Part shown: piece after piece, positions 35,690-48,465 of the stretch | Layout of the letters: each line of letters begins with the position of its first letter | Numbering within the stretch: position 1 is the stretch's first letter | Assembly: GCA_965178125.1 (NCBI GenBank) | Contig: OZ237766.1 | Coordinates: 496,001-560,000, forward strand | DNA: 64,000 bases | Direction of reading: 5' to 3' | Source of the DNA: Bilabrum cf. latius | Taxonomy: Eukaryota > Bigyra: Bicosoecida > Bigyra > Bicosoecida | Notes under the pieces: generated by a model | Told to the model about the DNA's origin: nothing | What the model saw: the letters and a program-made list of their open reading frames with translations, nothing else | Database searches by the model: none | Translations under genes and position numbers: made by a program

Positions 35690-37383
35690 TCACTGCTGCA
35701 TCTTCTTCACCCAGGCATCGTTCTCGAAATCCCCGCCGGTCCACGACTTCTGGAAGTACTCAGAGCTGTCGAACGTATCCTTCTCCCGGATGCGCTGCAC
35801 CATCTGGGGCTGGTAGTGCCGGATGAGACCCTGCACGGGCCACGCCGCGGCATCCCCCAGCGCGCAGATGGTGTGGTTCTCGATCTGCCTCGAGATCTCC
35901 TCCAGCATGGGTATCTCCTCCTCGTCAGCATCCCCCTTCTCGATCCTCTTGAGGATGTCCTCCATCCAGGGGGTGCCCTCCCTGCAGGGAGTGCACTGCC
36001 CGCAGCTCTCGTGCGCGTAGAAGTGCGCCAGGCGTCGGATGGCCGCGATCATGTCCACGGACTTGTCGAACACAGTCACTGCCGCAGTCCCCAGCACCGA
36101 CCCCTTGGCCATCAGATCGTCGAAATCCATCATCACGTCGTCGCACACGCTCTTAGGAATCACGGGGGCAGAGGAACCCCCGGGGATGACGGCCTGCAGG
36201 TTGTCCCACCCGCCCCTCACCCCACCAGCGTGCTTCTCGATCAGCTCCCGCAGCGTGATTGACATCTCCTCCTCCACAGTGATGGGGTTGTTCACATGGC
36301 CAGAGATGGCGAACAGCTTGGTGCCCGTGTTGTTTTTCCGGCCCAGGCCTGCGAACCACTCGGGACCACGCCTCAGGATCGTGGGCGACACGGCCACAGT
36401 CTCCACGTTCGTCACGGTTGTGGGGCACCCGTACAGCCCGTTGTTGGCCGGAAACGGAGGCTTCATCCGCGGCTTTCCCTGCTTGCCCTCGAGGCTCTCG
36501 ATGAGCCCCGTCTCTTCGCCGCAGATGTAGGCACCCGCCCCCCTGTGCACGTACACGTCGAAATCGTACCCCGTCCCGCATGCGTTCTTGCCGAGGTAAC
36601 CGGCCTGGTAGGCCTCGTGGATGGCTTCTTCCAGCACCATGGCCTCGTTGAAAAACTCGCCGCGGATGTAGATGTACGCGGCCCTGGCTCGCATGGCAAA
36701 CCCGGAAACGAGGCACCCCTCGATCAGCAGGTGGGGGTCCTTGCGCATGATCTCGCGGTCCTTGCACGTGCCCGGCTCGCTCTCGTCGGCGTTGACAACT
36801 AGGAAACTTGGTCGGCCGTCGCTGGCCTTGGGCATGAAGGACCACTTGAGGCCCGAGGGGAACCCGGCCCCGCCCCGGCCTCGCAGCCCGGACGCCTTGA
36901 TGTCCGCCACGATGCCCTCGGGGCCCATCCACAACAGATCCTTGGTTCGGTGCCACGTGCCCTGCGAGTCCGGTACAAAGCATCATAAAATGGATAACTG
37001 ACGATACATTAAATCGAGAGCGCCAGGGTATGCATGGCGTCGAACATCGAGGCGTCTTGGGCGCCAGCGACAGTTGGCTCACTCGTTTCTCGGCGTCTTT
37101 CAGCCGCCAGTCATGCTCTCCGTAGAGATTCTAGAATATCCTATCTTCATCGGCAATGTTACCAAACGTTGTTCGCTGCGAGATTCTAGCAGGCGATCGA
37201 ATCGTTGAACCCAACGTCAGCTATATCGAGTAGCGCACCCGTGCATCAGTCAAGATATTTCCGGTGTCAGACCACCGAGAAAACTTACCTCCTACGCTGC
37301 TACAGCAGACACATGGATGGAGCGCGCAGCTTGGAACCCCTAGCGGGCCCCTGCGAGATTGGGAAAGTGAGCCACGCGAGCAT
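35690..37383 (-). CDS. NDUFV1: NADH dehydrogenase (complex I) 51-kDa flavoprotein subunit
   Basis: Three minus-strand exons: 37383-37289, 37185-37083 and 36961-35690 (introns of 103 and 121 bp), 489 residues, close to the usual 460-500, TGA stop. Residues 1 to about 30 are an Arg-rich presequence ([20 protein letters not shown]). Then [30 protein letters not shown] and WHRTKDLL; family members usually have Thr at the TAG site. The FMN/NADH site is seen in [29 protein letters not shown] and [20 protein letters not shown]. The 4Fe-4S cluster N3 ligands are in [12 protein letters not shown] plus the later Cys in [13 protein letters not shown]. The protein oxidises NADH at the matrix arm of complex I. 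The exon 1 to 2 junction is inferred from phase and leader character; the other is supported by family sequence on both sides. Confidence 0.95.
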
Positions 37384-37712
37384 AGGATTTCGGACCAGGA
37401 ATTAGTCAGATTCTCTGGACTCGTCCAAATGATCCTAGCGGAAATGAATACTTGTATATTCTTAGATCTTACATTGACGGCGTACTGCGCCCAAAGCTGG
37501 TCTGATGCGCTGCATTTTGCAGAGCAATGGATGCGATTCGGGGTCCAGATTCTGGTTTTATAACTTTGGTAAGGCGTACTTTACGATTTCGCGGCGCCCC
37601 GCGATGGTTCCGCGACAGATTCGAGACAGGTGCCCCATCCTCATACCTTTGGAGCTAGATTTTGCTATTCAAGCTCGCACCGGTTTTCATCTCACACTAG
37701 GGTATTGGGATC
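37384..37712. promoter_or_regulatory. Divergent intergenic region, NDUFV1 / LAMMER kinase
   Basis: The 329 bp between the two start codons must hold the 5' ends of both genes. I see no convincing TATA box or other motif, and no gene. Confidence 0.45.
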
Positions 37713-40700
37713 ATGTCGGACCGCAGGAAGCGCAAAAGAGAGAGGGATGATGATCCTGGGAAGCAAGAATCGAAGCTGCAAGCGAGCATCACAGCGGCAT
37801 AGCGACAGAGGAAAAAGAAGCGTCGCCGGGACTCTTCCAGTGGATCTGGAGGAGATGGTGATGATGAAGGACATTATGATGGGCGCGCTGGAGATCGACT
37901 GGGCGGAAGGTGTGAGAAATAATGCAATATAGCTTCATGTCGCTAAGCCAGTTGTGTTTTGGCCGTGGGCTGGGCCTGTACCGGCGCTTGCGCACTTGCA
38001 CAGTTTTGTTGTTTGCTCATGTATTGCTAGCCTGGGTTGCGTTGCCAGATGACCGCTGCTAGCTTGCGCACACGTCCGTTCTGCGCTACCGTGGTGCAAT
38101 TCGAAGTTGTCAAGGGAAGTTCTGCTTCACGAACCGAATTTTGTGGCTTTACTTCAAGCTGATCGGTGCATAACTGCTTATGGTTAAAATGTGCATGCTT
38201 CTTTGTTGCTATATGGGACTCACTTTGCTGCTCCGTTGCCATCTGCCAAATCGGCTTGGATGCGTGCGTGCAACGGGGTCGCACCGCCCGGCCTGGGACA
38301 CGCCTTGACCGTAACGAGCACAAGTTCAAACTGTTATGATTCGTTGTTTTGACTTACCGTCGCAGACGAGATATTGGAAAAATCCGGTGTCGGGACGTTC
38401 GGCCGCGTGTACCTGTGTCGGGACATGCGGGCCGAGGGCTCTGGGCAGCACCTGCGGGCCGTGAAAGTCGTCCGACGAGTGGACCGGTATTCGGACGCAG
38501 CTCGGATCGAAGCCAGACTCCTCCGCGAAGTGAACGCGGCCGATCCCCGCCACGCCAGCCGCACGGTCCGATACTATGAGCACTTTACGCATCGCGGGCA
38601 CGTGTGTCTCGTGTTTGAGGCCCTGGGCCCCTCCCTGTACCACTACTTGAAGAAGAATCAGTACAGTCCGCTGCCCTTGTACTGCGTGCAATCGTTCGCG
38701 GACCAGCTGTTGCAGGCTGTCGCGTTCCTGCACGAGATGAGGATGGTTCACACGGACCTCAAACCGGAGAACGTGCTCCTAGTGTCCAGACTGGCATTCA
38801 GACACGCCACAAAGATGACGGCAAGCAGGATGCAGAAACCGGTTCTTGTTCCCCCCTCTACTGATGTACGGCTGATCGATTTCGGTGGAGCCACGTACGA
38901 CCACGAGAAGAAGGGGACCATCATCAACACGCGGCAGTACAGGGCGCCAGAGGTCATTCTGGGGCTGGGATGGGGGCCTGCCTCGGATGTATGGAGCCTG
39001 GGCTGCATCCTTGTGGAGCTGTACACGGGCGATTTGCTGTTCAGCACGCACAACTCTCACGAGCACATCGCGCTCATGGAGGCTTGCCTTGGCCCCGTGC
39101 CCAAGGAGATGAGGCTGGGCTCTGACGTGGCAAGGAAGTACTTCCGGTCTGACGGGAAGCTCAGGTGGCACGACATTGCGGATAGGCAGAGCCGCAGGCA
39201 CGTGGCTAGGATGAAGCGGCTGGAGGACATAATGCATCGGAGGGACGTGGTCTTCTGCGAGCTGGTCAGGAGGATGCTGGAGTTCGACCCAAGGAGGAGG
39301 ATCACGGCTGAGGAGGCAGTGAACAGCCCTTTTTTCACGGCGGTCCGTGGCAAGGTGAAGGTCGTGGCCCCTGCGGGAACGGGGACTACCAGCCGTGGCG
39401 GCGTTGGTGGGCGCGCGAGGACGCAGGGTGACTCGACGGGCCGGTCCACGTCGGCCTCGTCTTCCGCTGGTGCAGCCACGGGGGGTGCTTCGAGGACACG
39501 CGGGGAAGAGCATGGTGACGATAGGACGACGGTTCCGCTGGACGTGCAGCTGGGCACGAGGCAATCGGGCCGGAATAGCAGGGGGAGGAGGGCTTCTGCG
39601 GGTGCCGGCAGAACGGGGCGGAGCTCCAGCGGTGGGCGGGCGAGGGGCACGAGGAGGACGAGGGCGGGTCTAACGGTTGTGGCCAGCAGCGCGCAGGCGG
39701 GTGAGAATGGAGCAGAGACGCACAGCGGCGCGGGCGCTGCCACGAGTCCCCGCGGCGGTGGATCAGCTACGCATGGGGCTGCTTCGAATAGCCGTGACGG
39801 TGACGGGCGAGGCGATGCTGACAGGGGTAGGGACGGAGATGATGCCACGCCGGACTCGCCCACGGTCAGGTCGCCCAACAGAAAGCACATGCGGGTCGAC
39901 ACTAGCAGCGGTACAGGCGCACGATGCAGGGGAACTGGGGCCGGAAGGGTGGGTGCTGTGGCGGGGACGTTCGAGGCGGAGGCGGAGGTTGATGCGGATA
40001 GGACAAGTGCTGGGCTGAGAGGCAGCGTGGGCCCTGGGTCTGCGTCTGGCAGCCAGCCCAAGGCCGCTGGTGGCAGGCAGTCACTGCTGGCGAGCGCGCT
40101 GGATGTGCGCGCAGGCACCAGCAGGGTAAGCGAATCGAGGCCGTTCGAGCCCTCTGTAGCCGCCTCGCGGGGCGTATCTTCGTCTGCTCAGGCGAATGGG
40201 GAGGGAGGCAGGGGCGGGGTGGACGAGGGCGGGATGGTTGATGGAGTGGGCGTGATGGCTGTGACGAGTGGGGCTCGCTCCAGGGGGGCTGGGTCCAGGG
40301 CCAGCGGCGGCCTGGGCGGGCCAGGATCGGTGGGGAGCCACAGGTCTGGTGGGAGGATGTCATCGAGATCGTTTGCGGACAGGAGAAGGGGCGTGAGGGC
40401 GCCAGTGGTGGCATCGCTGGGCGTGACCTAGGGTGGGGCGGGGCCCGGGGCCACCAGCAGTAGCAGCAGCAGCAGTCACGTCGCGAATGGCGGCGCCGTA
40501 GATGAACCCACCGGTGGAGTGCTTGCCCGCATTCCCAGCAGCGACAGCGTGGCTGCCGTTCCCACGGGCTCCCCAGGGCCGGCGCACCTGCCATCTGGGA
40601 GTGGACTGGCAGGGAACAACATTGACGCGGCTCCCACGCCCCCCATCCGGTCCCGAAGTGATGCGGGTGCGCCAGGGAGCGGGGCACGGACCCGGCTGCC

Positions 40701-41001
40701 CCTGGATCTCGTTGGAGGCGGACTGCCACGTCCAACCTCGGACGTGCCGGCATCTGGATCGTCTTCTGGCAGCAGCAGTCGGGTGAGAGGTGGGGCGGTT
40801 CTGCCGCTTGATCTTGTGCGGAGCGGTAGCAGGAGGCAGGCGGCGGCCGCGGCATCGCAGGCGATCCTCGGGGCCAGTAGGGCGGGTCACCATGCGGGCG
40901 GCTCATCGATCAGCGGAGTGAGCCACGATGCAGTGTCTGTGCCCAGCTCCAACAGCATGGCCGGGACCATGGTTTCCAACGGCAGCACTCTGCACGATTG
41001 A
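37713..41001 (+). CDS. CLK/LAMMER-family dual-specificity protein kinase
   Basis: Exons 37713-37911 and 38366-41001 with a 454-bp phase-1 intron (GTGAGA...TCGCAG), 944 residues, TGA stop. The N-terminus is basic and Arg/Lys-rich (MSDRRKRKRERDDD) like a nuclear localisation or RS region. The kinase starts YEILEKSGVGTFGRVYL across the splice junction. Catalytic loop HTDLKPENVLLV, then DFGGATYDHEKKGTIINTRQ, YRAPEVILGLGWGPASDVWS, and the family signature as EHIALMEACLGPVPKEM. Such kinases phosphorylate SR splicing factors in the nucleus. A Gly/Ser/Arg-rich tail of about 550 residues follows the catalytic domain. TAG at 37800 (N-terminus) and 40429 (tail) are read through; a standard-code model would lose the last 190 residues. 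Confidence 0.95.
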
Positions 41002-41708
41002 AAGCGACGAACGGGTTTCTGGATCCAGGTTCAAGCTGTGTACAATAGTGTCTACGTAGTCTAATTCTCATCCATGGATACGGAAATGCATCATTCATTC
41101 TACGCGACTCCACCGGCGTCACCCGGATCCGCACCGAAACAACAAACCGTGTCCCGTGCAAGTGCCAGCGGCCGGTGTTGCAAGATGTACCCTGTGGATT
41201 GCACGTACGGAGTGGGGTACAGGGAGATACTCCTATGTATCCGGATGCGAAACCAGTGAAATTTGCTTCTGGGGGCCAACATGAACAAGAGTATACCCGG
41301 ATCATCCCTTGGATCGGGAACATCCATGGATCAACCATCTTGTACGACACGTCGGACAGGTGGGGTCCTAGAGCTCGGTGCCAGGCAACCCGATCGAGTC
41401 CGACGGCATGCTATCATACTTTACTACGTCGCTGGTGAGGGTAAATCTAGTTGAGAGCGGCTTACAATCCAATGGATTGTTGGAATAGCTTGAGAGCCAC
41501 GGCCAGCTCCGATCGAATGTTCCACCAGAGACCAGATCCTGTAGTGCGTGCTCGGAGTTCTGTAAAAAGTGTGAGGACCAAGCAGTTGATCCGATGGTGC
41601 TGCTCCGTGCACCACCATCGTGACCCCATCCACTTGGCTTGCACGTGCAGGTCCTCGCCGACCTATGGATAGCTATCGCCTTCTATCCCGGATAGTTCCG
41701 TGACTGAT
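41002..41708. other. Spacer between convergent kinase and kinesin genes
   Basis: Holds the 3' ends of two convergent genes. Frames on both strands are short (60-87 codons) and lack coding character. No repeat or RNA gene recognised. Confidence 0.5.
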
Positions 41709-44700
41709 TTACACCTCATGCATGATCCCAACGAAGGGGCTCAGCCCAGTACCTCTGAGAGCAGACCCGATGCTCGATAGCTTGTCCTGCATATCCCCGC
41801 AACCCCGCGCCTTGGGACCTTTGGCGCTTCCTCTGGACCTGCCAAGCCGACTAGTCAGCCTGGCAGGTGGCGGGGTCAGGAACATTGCAGTACCTGGCGG
41901 GCTACTGCTGGGCAACAGCTGTTTCCCAGATACAGCCGGAGTGTGATTCCCGGACACGGGCTGCAGCGGCTTCCTGGACTTCGGCTTGCCAGCCTCGCCG
42001 ACCCTGCGCAGCACGTTGGGCGACAGCAGCGCCCTTGCCGCCCTCGACTCGCGAGCGATTCGCTTTTGCCTGCTGCCCTTGCTGGGCGCGGTGCCTGGGG
42101 GGCCCATACCGGCCTTTGCCGAACGACGCATATTGCCCGTCCTTGGTGTGCCAACGAACGACGCCGAGTTTGAGGCCCGCCTGGACTGCATGGCCAGCTC
42201 CGCTGCCCTCCTGAGAATGGTGCGGGCGTCCCTGCGGAACCGATCCGCCCTGCTGGACGCATCGGCCGCGGCGACACGGGCCAGCCTGGCCTCCTCCTTT
42301 AGATGCGACTCCTCAGCGGCAGCTGCCTGTGCACTGGCAGCCTGCTTGCGGCGCAGCACCTCGGCCACCTGCTCTGCCCTCTCCTTGGCAGTGGCCAGCT
42401 GCGTCCGCTCGCCGTTGGCCTGCAGCACAACGGCCTCCAGCGCCTGTGCCTTCGCCTGTTCCCTGGCAACCAACCGGGCTAGCTCGCGATCCGATGCGAC
42501 CAGGAGTGCACGAGCCTGCGCAGCCTCCCTCTGCCCCTGTTCCTTGGCGTGCAGGTACTGCCTGGTCATTGCCCTGAGGTCTTCCTCCAGCTGGGCCTCC
42601 CTCGGTCTCATGCGATGGGATGCCCGGCGGCTGTTCGGGCTGAGGAGATCGGGCACTCCGCTAGCGGCTGCCGGTGCGGCCTAGGTTTCGCCTCCTACGT
42701 CCGCGACTGGCTCAGCCGCAGCCTCAGCCTGCGATTGTGCCGCAGACCCAGTCGGAGACACATGAACTACGGTGGCAGCACCGGTAGCGGCATTGCCATC
42801 ACCCCCACCAACGGCACCAGCCCCCTCAGCAGCTATGTCCCTGCCCCCACCCAGCGCCTGCACCATCTCACGCAGCAGGGAAACCTCCTTCCTTGCCGAT
42901 CTCTCGAGGATGCGAGCCTCCGCGGCGTCCATCTCAGCCGCCTGTTTGGCCACCTTGACGCGGTCTGCGTCGTGGCTGCTGGAGCGCGCTTCGGTTCTGG
43001 CCAATTCCTCCGCCTCCATCGCCCGCTTCTCCGACTGCTCAGCGGCCTCGACCCGCTCCTCGGCGTCTTGCAGCAGCTCACGCAACGACTCCACTTGTTC
43101 CTCCAGCTCATCGGCGTACCCCGCCGCCTCAATCCCCTCCTCCTGCGACTCGCCGAGGGACTCGCGCAGCCGTTGCGCCTCCAGCCGGGCCTCTGCTCTG
43201 CTTTCCACAAGTGCATCCACCATGGCAGCGAGCCGGGTGCCCCGATGGATCGACTCGTGCAAAGAGGTCGACAGGCCCGTCACAAGGTCCGACGCCTTGC
43301 ACGCAGCAGCAGACGCCTGTCTGGCCGATGCGATGGCAGCGGACTGTGCCCGAGTTCGGCTGGCTAAGGCGGCCTTAAGCTAGGACACGGCCCGCTCCCA
43401 ACTTGCGTTGGCCCTGGCACTGTCCTCCCTGTATTTCGAATGAGCGCGCTCCGCCACGAGAGTTCCAAGCCTGGCGATCGACTCCTGTCCCCAGGATGCA
43501 ACTAATGCCTTCTCCAACGCCGCCCGCGCTTCCTTATCGCTCCGGCCTTGCGTCACTTTTTCAATGGCAAGCAGGCCCGCATCGTCACTCCACGGTAGTG
43601 CTGCTGCTGCTACTGGTGACTGGAATCCACCGCTTGCGGCGGAAGCGTCTTTCAATCGTGCCTGCACCACTGCTGCCCTGGCCTCCTGCATTGCCTCGGA
43701 CAACGACGCACTCTACAGGTCGCTCAGCTGCTAGTCTCTGAGCTGCTGAATCGCACTAAACTGCGCAGTCGATGCAGAAGCATGCCTGGTGGCGTCTTGC
43801 TGGATGGTGACCGCGGCACGGGCAGCAATGGCAGCGCCGTCTGACGCCCTGTATGTCGCATCCTTTGCGGCTGTGATAGCAGCCTGCATGGACTGCACCA
43901 CAATGCGATGTGCCCGATGCAGCCTGGCCATTTGGGTCTTCTACTTAGCGGGGAGGCTGGCGATGATGCCCGTTTGTTCCCTGGCTAGGGAGAGGAGCTG
44001 CCCCACGGAAGCCTTGCTGCGGGCCAGCGCTTTCGATAGCTTGGATCGCATCGTGTGTGCCGCATTCACTGCGGTGCTGAGCCTGCGTTCGGCAGAGTCT
44101 AGATCGCTGCGAAGTGCCTCCGTCTTGGACGCGTGCTTGCTACGCTCTTGCTCCCTGCAAAGCTGGTTCTGGCGAAGATCGCCCTCCAGCTGCTGCACTG
44201 CGGATTTCAGCAGCTACGACTCGGCCATCGATTCGCGGAGGGTCTCCTCGGTTTGATGCAGCTTGCGCTGGGATGCACTGCCGGTCTCCTCCAGCATCTT
44301 CTCGAGGGAGTCCACCTTGACCTCCATGTGCTACTTGGCATGCTTCAGCTCTTCAACTTGCTACTACACGCTCTCGATAGAATGTGTTGCTTGTTTCACC
44401 TATTCCTGCAGCTCCATGGCCTCCTTCCGGGACCCGTTCAGCTGCGCCTGCAGCTCCGTGGCCTCCTTCCGGGACCCGTCCAGCTGTGCCTGCAGCTCCG
44501 TGGCCTCCTTCCGGGACCCGTCCAGATGCGCCTGCAGCTCCGTGGCCTCCTTCCGGGACCCGTCCAGATGCGCCTGCAGCTCCGTGGCCTCCTTCCGGGA
44601 CCCGTCCAGCTGTGCCTGCAGCTCCGTGGCCTCCTTCCGGGACCCGTCCAGCTGTGCCTGCAGCTCCGTGGCCTCCTTCCGGGACCCGTCCAGCTGTGCC

Positions 44701-47700
44701 TGCAGCTCCGTGGCCTCCTTCCGGGACCCGTCCAGCTGTGCCTGCAGCTCCGTGGCCTCCTTCCGGGACCCATCCAGCTGTGCCTGCAGCTCCGTGGCCT
44801 CCTTCCGGGACCCGTCCAGCTGTGCCTGCAGCTCCGTGGCCTCCTTCCGGGACCCGTCCAGCTGTGCCTGCAGCTCCGTGGCCTCCTTCCGGGACCCGTC
44901 CAGCTGTGCCTGCAGCTCCGTGGCCTCCTTCCGGGACCCGTCCAGCTGTGCCTGCAGCTCCGTGGCCTCCTTCCGGGACCCGTCCAGCTGTGCCTGCAGC
45001 TCCGTGGCCTCCTTCCGGGACCCGTCCAGCTGTGCCTGCAGCTCCGTGGCCTCCTTCCGGGACCCGTCCAGCTGCGCCTGCAGCTCCGTGGCCTCCTTCC
45101 GGGACCCGTCCAGCTGCGCCTGCAGCTACTCGTTTTGTTCGGCAGATGCCTAAGCCGCCTTTGCCGCCTGCTACTGCGCCTTGCGAAGCGCTCTCTCAAG
45201 TCCCTTGGTGCCACTCTCCGAGACAGCGCGAAGCGAGTCCATCCGGTCCCGGGTGTCACCGGCTTGCCGCAGCGCGCTGGTCATGGCACGCCTGGCGTCC
45301 TGCAGCTCCTCAGTGGCGGTCTTAGCGGCAGCCTCCGCCTTGTCGGCCCGGTCCTCCGTTTCTGCCAGCTGCTCCATGACCGCCGAGTGCGCGGCAACGG
45401 CTGTCTTCAGCTACACCATGCCCTCCGTCCTCGCCCGACTGAGGGATTCCACCTGCGACTCCAGGTCCTGGTGGGTCTCCTCCAAGGCGGCGATCTTGCG
45501 CGAACGTTCCTGAAGTTCTTTGGTGAGCCGCCCCGCCTCCTCCTCGGCCGATTCGCGCTCGGAGGACTCGGCTCTCAGTCGCTGCTGGAGGTCTTCTACC
45601 TTCTCCTCTGCCTGCGAAAGGGCTTCCTGGGCCTCCACCTGGGCGCTGAGTGCGGCTTTTCGGGCCTCTTCCGCGGCCTCTGCTCGTTTATGGGCCTGCT
45701 CGATTGATGCCTGGGCCTCCTCCGCGGCCTCGTGCCTTATGGCAGCGGCTCGTGCTGCCTCCTCCTGCATGTCGCTGACCATGGCCGCAAGTTCCTAGTG
45801 CAGCTTGTCGTGCTCTGCCTCCAGCTTGCGGTAGGCCGAGGTGGCCTCCTTGAATTGTGATTCCGAGTCCTACCGAAGGTTCCGCAGCTGGTCCTCGGCC
45901 TCATCGGCCCTGGCCCTCTGCATTTCAGCGTCCGTTCGGGCCGATTCCAAGGCCTCCTCTTGCGCGGCAAGCTTCTCACGCAAGACGGTCGTTGCAGAGT
46001 CGCCTGCGGTTGCGCCAGCTTTCTCATTGCTGCATGTCTACGCGCCAGTGTTTGCGCCCACAGATTCAGCCCCTGCTTCCTGCAGCTTCGTCTCTCCTTC
46101 GTCGCTTCCCTCGCTGGCCTGGCCCTCCTGGCCGCCTGCTTCCTCCTCCTGAAACCTGCCTACCAGGGACTGCCTGGGAGTGGGAGGGGGCCTTGAGGCA
46201 GGGCCAGGGACAGCGGCGCTGTCCTCGGTGCTTGCTGCCATCGCACCCTGCTTTGGCTTCATAATGGACACCCGGCTACGGCGAACACGACCGGGTCCAG
46301 CGGGAGACAGCAGGCCCTATCCTGGTGCTGGCTGCATCGACTGGGCCGCAGCCGTTCGTGCCGCTTTGGCCACCTCTGCTGCATCCACACCGCCTGCTAT
46401 CTCTTTGCCCAGCCACATTTGCCATCTCTCGGGCGCGAGCGACTCGCCCGTGGCCAAAGCCTTAAAGTCATCACGCGCGATCGAAAGCCGCCTCTGCAGT
46501 CGTTCGATCCGCCGCCTGGCCTCCTCTGCGCCCAGCTGCACGCTAGCCTTTGGCTTGCATTTCACAAGGGAGGCGCGGGTACCAAAGCGGAGCGTGGACT
46601 GAGTCTCTGCCGCGTGCACGGCAGCTGGGGACACCGTAACCACCAGCCTCGTCCTGCTGTTGCCACCCAGCGAGTCCTGCAGCAGGCGAGTGAGCTTCGA
46701 GTCGCGATACGGGATGTGGTCCTTCCCCTGGGTCAGTGCCATGATCACGTTGCCCAGGGCGCTGAGGCTCCGATTGATAGACGATGCCTCACGGAGGGTG
46801 GCGCCCTCTGCCCCCGTCTTGCTGGCCAGCTCAGAGCCTGCTAGATCTACGAGGAGAAGCCGACCGGTGGTGGTACTGCCAGCCGCGATGGACATGGGGT
46901 CGGGGTCCGTGAGGGTCGACTCACCTCCCTGGGAGGGTGCATCGTCTGCTCCTGCGCCTGAAGTGGCAGGGGCTGTGTGCTTGGCCCACAGACAGAAGAG
47001 GGCGTGGGACCTGCTGGAGGCCCGGTTGAGCAGCGTCTCCGCCACCGCCCTTGCCGCCTGCCCCTGCCGAAACACGCCCATGGCCTCCTCGGCAGAGGTC
47101 AGCGGAACCACCGCGGCGCCCTCCGCCCACAGGCCAAGCTCCGGGTCATTCCGGATCCGGAGGCAATCCCCACCCGCACCGCCACCTATAGAAGCACGGG
47201 GGGAGGGCGGGGGCACAGCCGAGTCGCGCCTGCTGCTGCTGCTGCTGGCCCTTCTTGAACCGCTGCTGTCCCGCCGTCCTGCCGAGGAGGAAGAGGCTCG
47301 TCGGATGGAGCGGCGCCTTGGGGTGTTGCTGCTGCTACTGCCTGCAGGTGCTCTCTGTCTGCCCCGGGACACTGACTGCCTCTAGACACTGCCCCTGCGG
47401 CTGTCCCGGCCTGTGCCCCTGGAGCGAGAGGGTGTCTGCCCTTGATCCGCGTCCTCCTCCTGTCCCCCCTCTGCTCCTTTAGAGCTTAACTTGTTCCCCG
47501 CGGCACCAACTGGTGCTGTCACTGCCGGGACCCTCTGTTCCCCAGCCATCCGTTGTTCCTCGAGGAGGTCGTGCACCCGCTCGTTGTGGATCTCAAGCAT
47601 GGAGCACTGGACCTGCACATCGTGACCCGCTGCCTTCAGGGCACCCACGCGGTGGAAGAGGTCTGCCAGAGCTCGGGGCACGATGCCTGCCTCGGAAGGG

Positions 47701-48355
47701 AGGCAGGTGCTTGGGGAGCTAGTGGCGGCGGTGGCGGCAGCAGGTGCGGCCTCCTGTCCGGCGCAGCTGCTGCTCGCTCCCTGGATATCATCATCTGCTT
47801 CTGTTCCCGACAATGGCCCCTCGATCTCCTCGATTTCGGATTCGCCTGCCATTGTATGAGTCTTTCCGCTACCGCTCTGGCCGTATGCAAACACCGTTCT
47901 GCAGTATACTGGAATGTGACACAAGCCATGCGGACGACGCGAATCGATTCTTGTGCGGCGGCCTTGCATGACAGCCATCACGTGAGCTAAGCTACCTGCT
48001 CTAATTGAAACATATCTCACCCATTTATACCACACAGTACTGATTTCACCAGAGGGCGAGATACCTAGTCGTACACCTGCTGTTGTTTGGATCCAGGCCC
48101 AAACACTGTCCAGTCCTCGCCACCGAATTCCTGCTTACTCGATTGTTTTCCCTTTCTAGAAATAATTTCTACTGATTTCGCACCGCACTATGCTCGAACT
48201 CTGCGGCATTGGAAGCTCTGTGTGTGGTGAATCGAGACGTGGCCCACTGCGTCCGTGCAACTCGCGGTGGTACCACTACGAACTTACCCAGACTCTCCTT
48301 CGGAGCCGTCTGGCCGCAAAGGCCTGACTCGACAATACACTTTTACAAAGCTCAT
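41709..48355 (-). CDS. Kinesin with N-terminal motor and very long coiled coil
   Basis: Exons 48355-48288, 48200-48021 and 47898-41709 (introns of 87 and 122 bp), 2145 residues, TAA stop. The motor starts MSFVKVYCRVRPL; then VFGPGSKQQQVYD, GINGTVFAYGQ across the second junction, P-loop GQSGSGKTHTM, NERVHDLLEE, switch I SSRSHALF, switch II LLLVDLAGSELA, SINRSLSALGNVI and YRDSKLTRLLQDSLGGNSRT. Ser/Gly/Arg-rich inserts enlarge the motor to about 535 residues. Residues about 715-1815 are heptad-patterned coiled coil, including 17 copies of a 14-residue repeat. The tail is basic and Ser/Pro-rich. About 20 in-frame TAGs, no TAA or TGA before the end; in the coil TAG sits on polar heptad positions. 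It should move on microtubules; the subfamily is not clear. Confidence 0.93.
44405..45118 (-). repeat. 42-bp coding repeat, 17 copies
   Basis: In the kinesin frame each unit codes QAQLDGSRKEATEL, two heptads. Copies are almost identical at DNA level; variants change Asp to Asn, Leu to His (two units) or a silent base. The unit after the C-terminal end of the array reads ELQE-TAG-V, with TAG at the Gln of ELQAQL. The long plus-strand frames over it (44133-45707, 44263-45153, 44384-45325) are antisense shadows. Confidence 0.95.
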
Positions 48356-48465
48356 GGTAGCTAGGCGATGTGAAACGATATGGAGTGAAGTGACAGACAA
48401 TATCCAACGGGTGTGAAATTTCGGTGGTTGCAACCGCCTCTCAGGCCAGTGTTGGATTCCGGTCG
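48356..48465. promoter_or_regulatory. Compact divergent promoter, kinesin / giant coiled-coil gene
   Basis: Only 110 bp separate the two start codons, so the two transcripts probably share a bidirectional promoter. No clear box is seen. If so, these two cytoskeletal-type genes may be co-expressed, which is inference. Confidence 0.5.

Noticed and set aside
39057-40906. Minus-strand frames of 353 and 334 codons opposite the LAMMER kinase
   Set aside because: Pro/Ser/Ala-rich antisense of the Gly/Ser-rich kinase tail; no domain, and the plus strand is clearly coding.
44133-45707. Plus-strand frame of 524 codons with LRGLLPGPVQLCLQ repeats, and two sister frames
   Set aside because: Antisense shadows of the kinesin 42-bp repeat. 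The minus strand has kinesin motor motifs and continuous coiled-coil coding.
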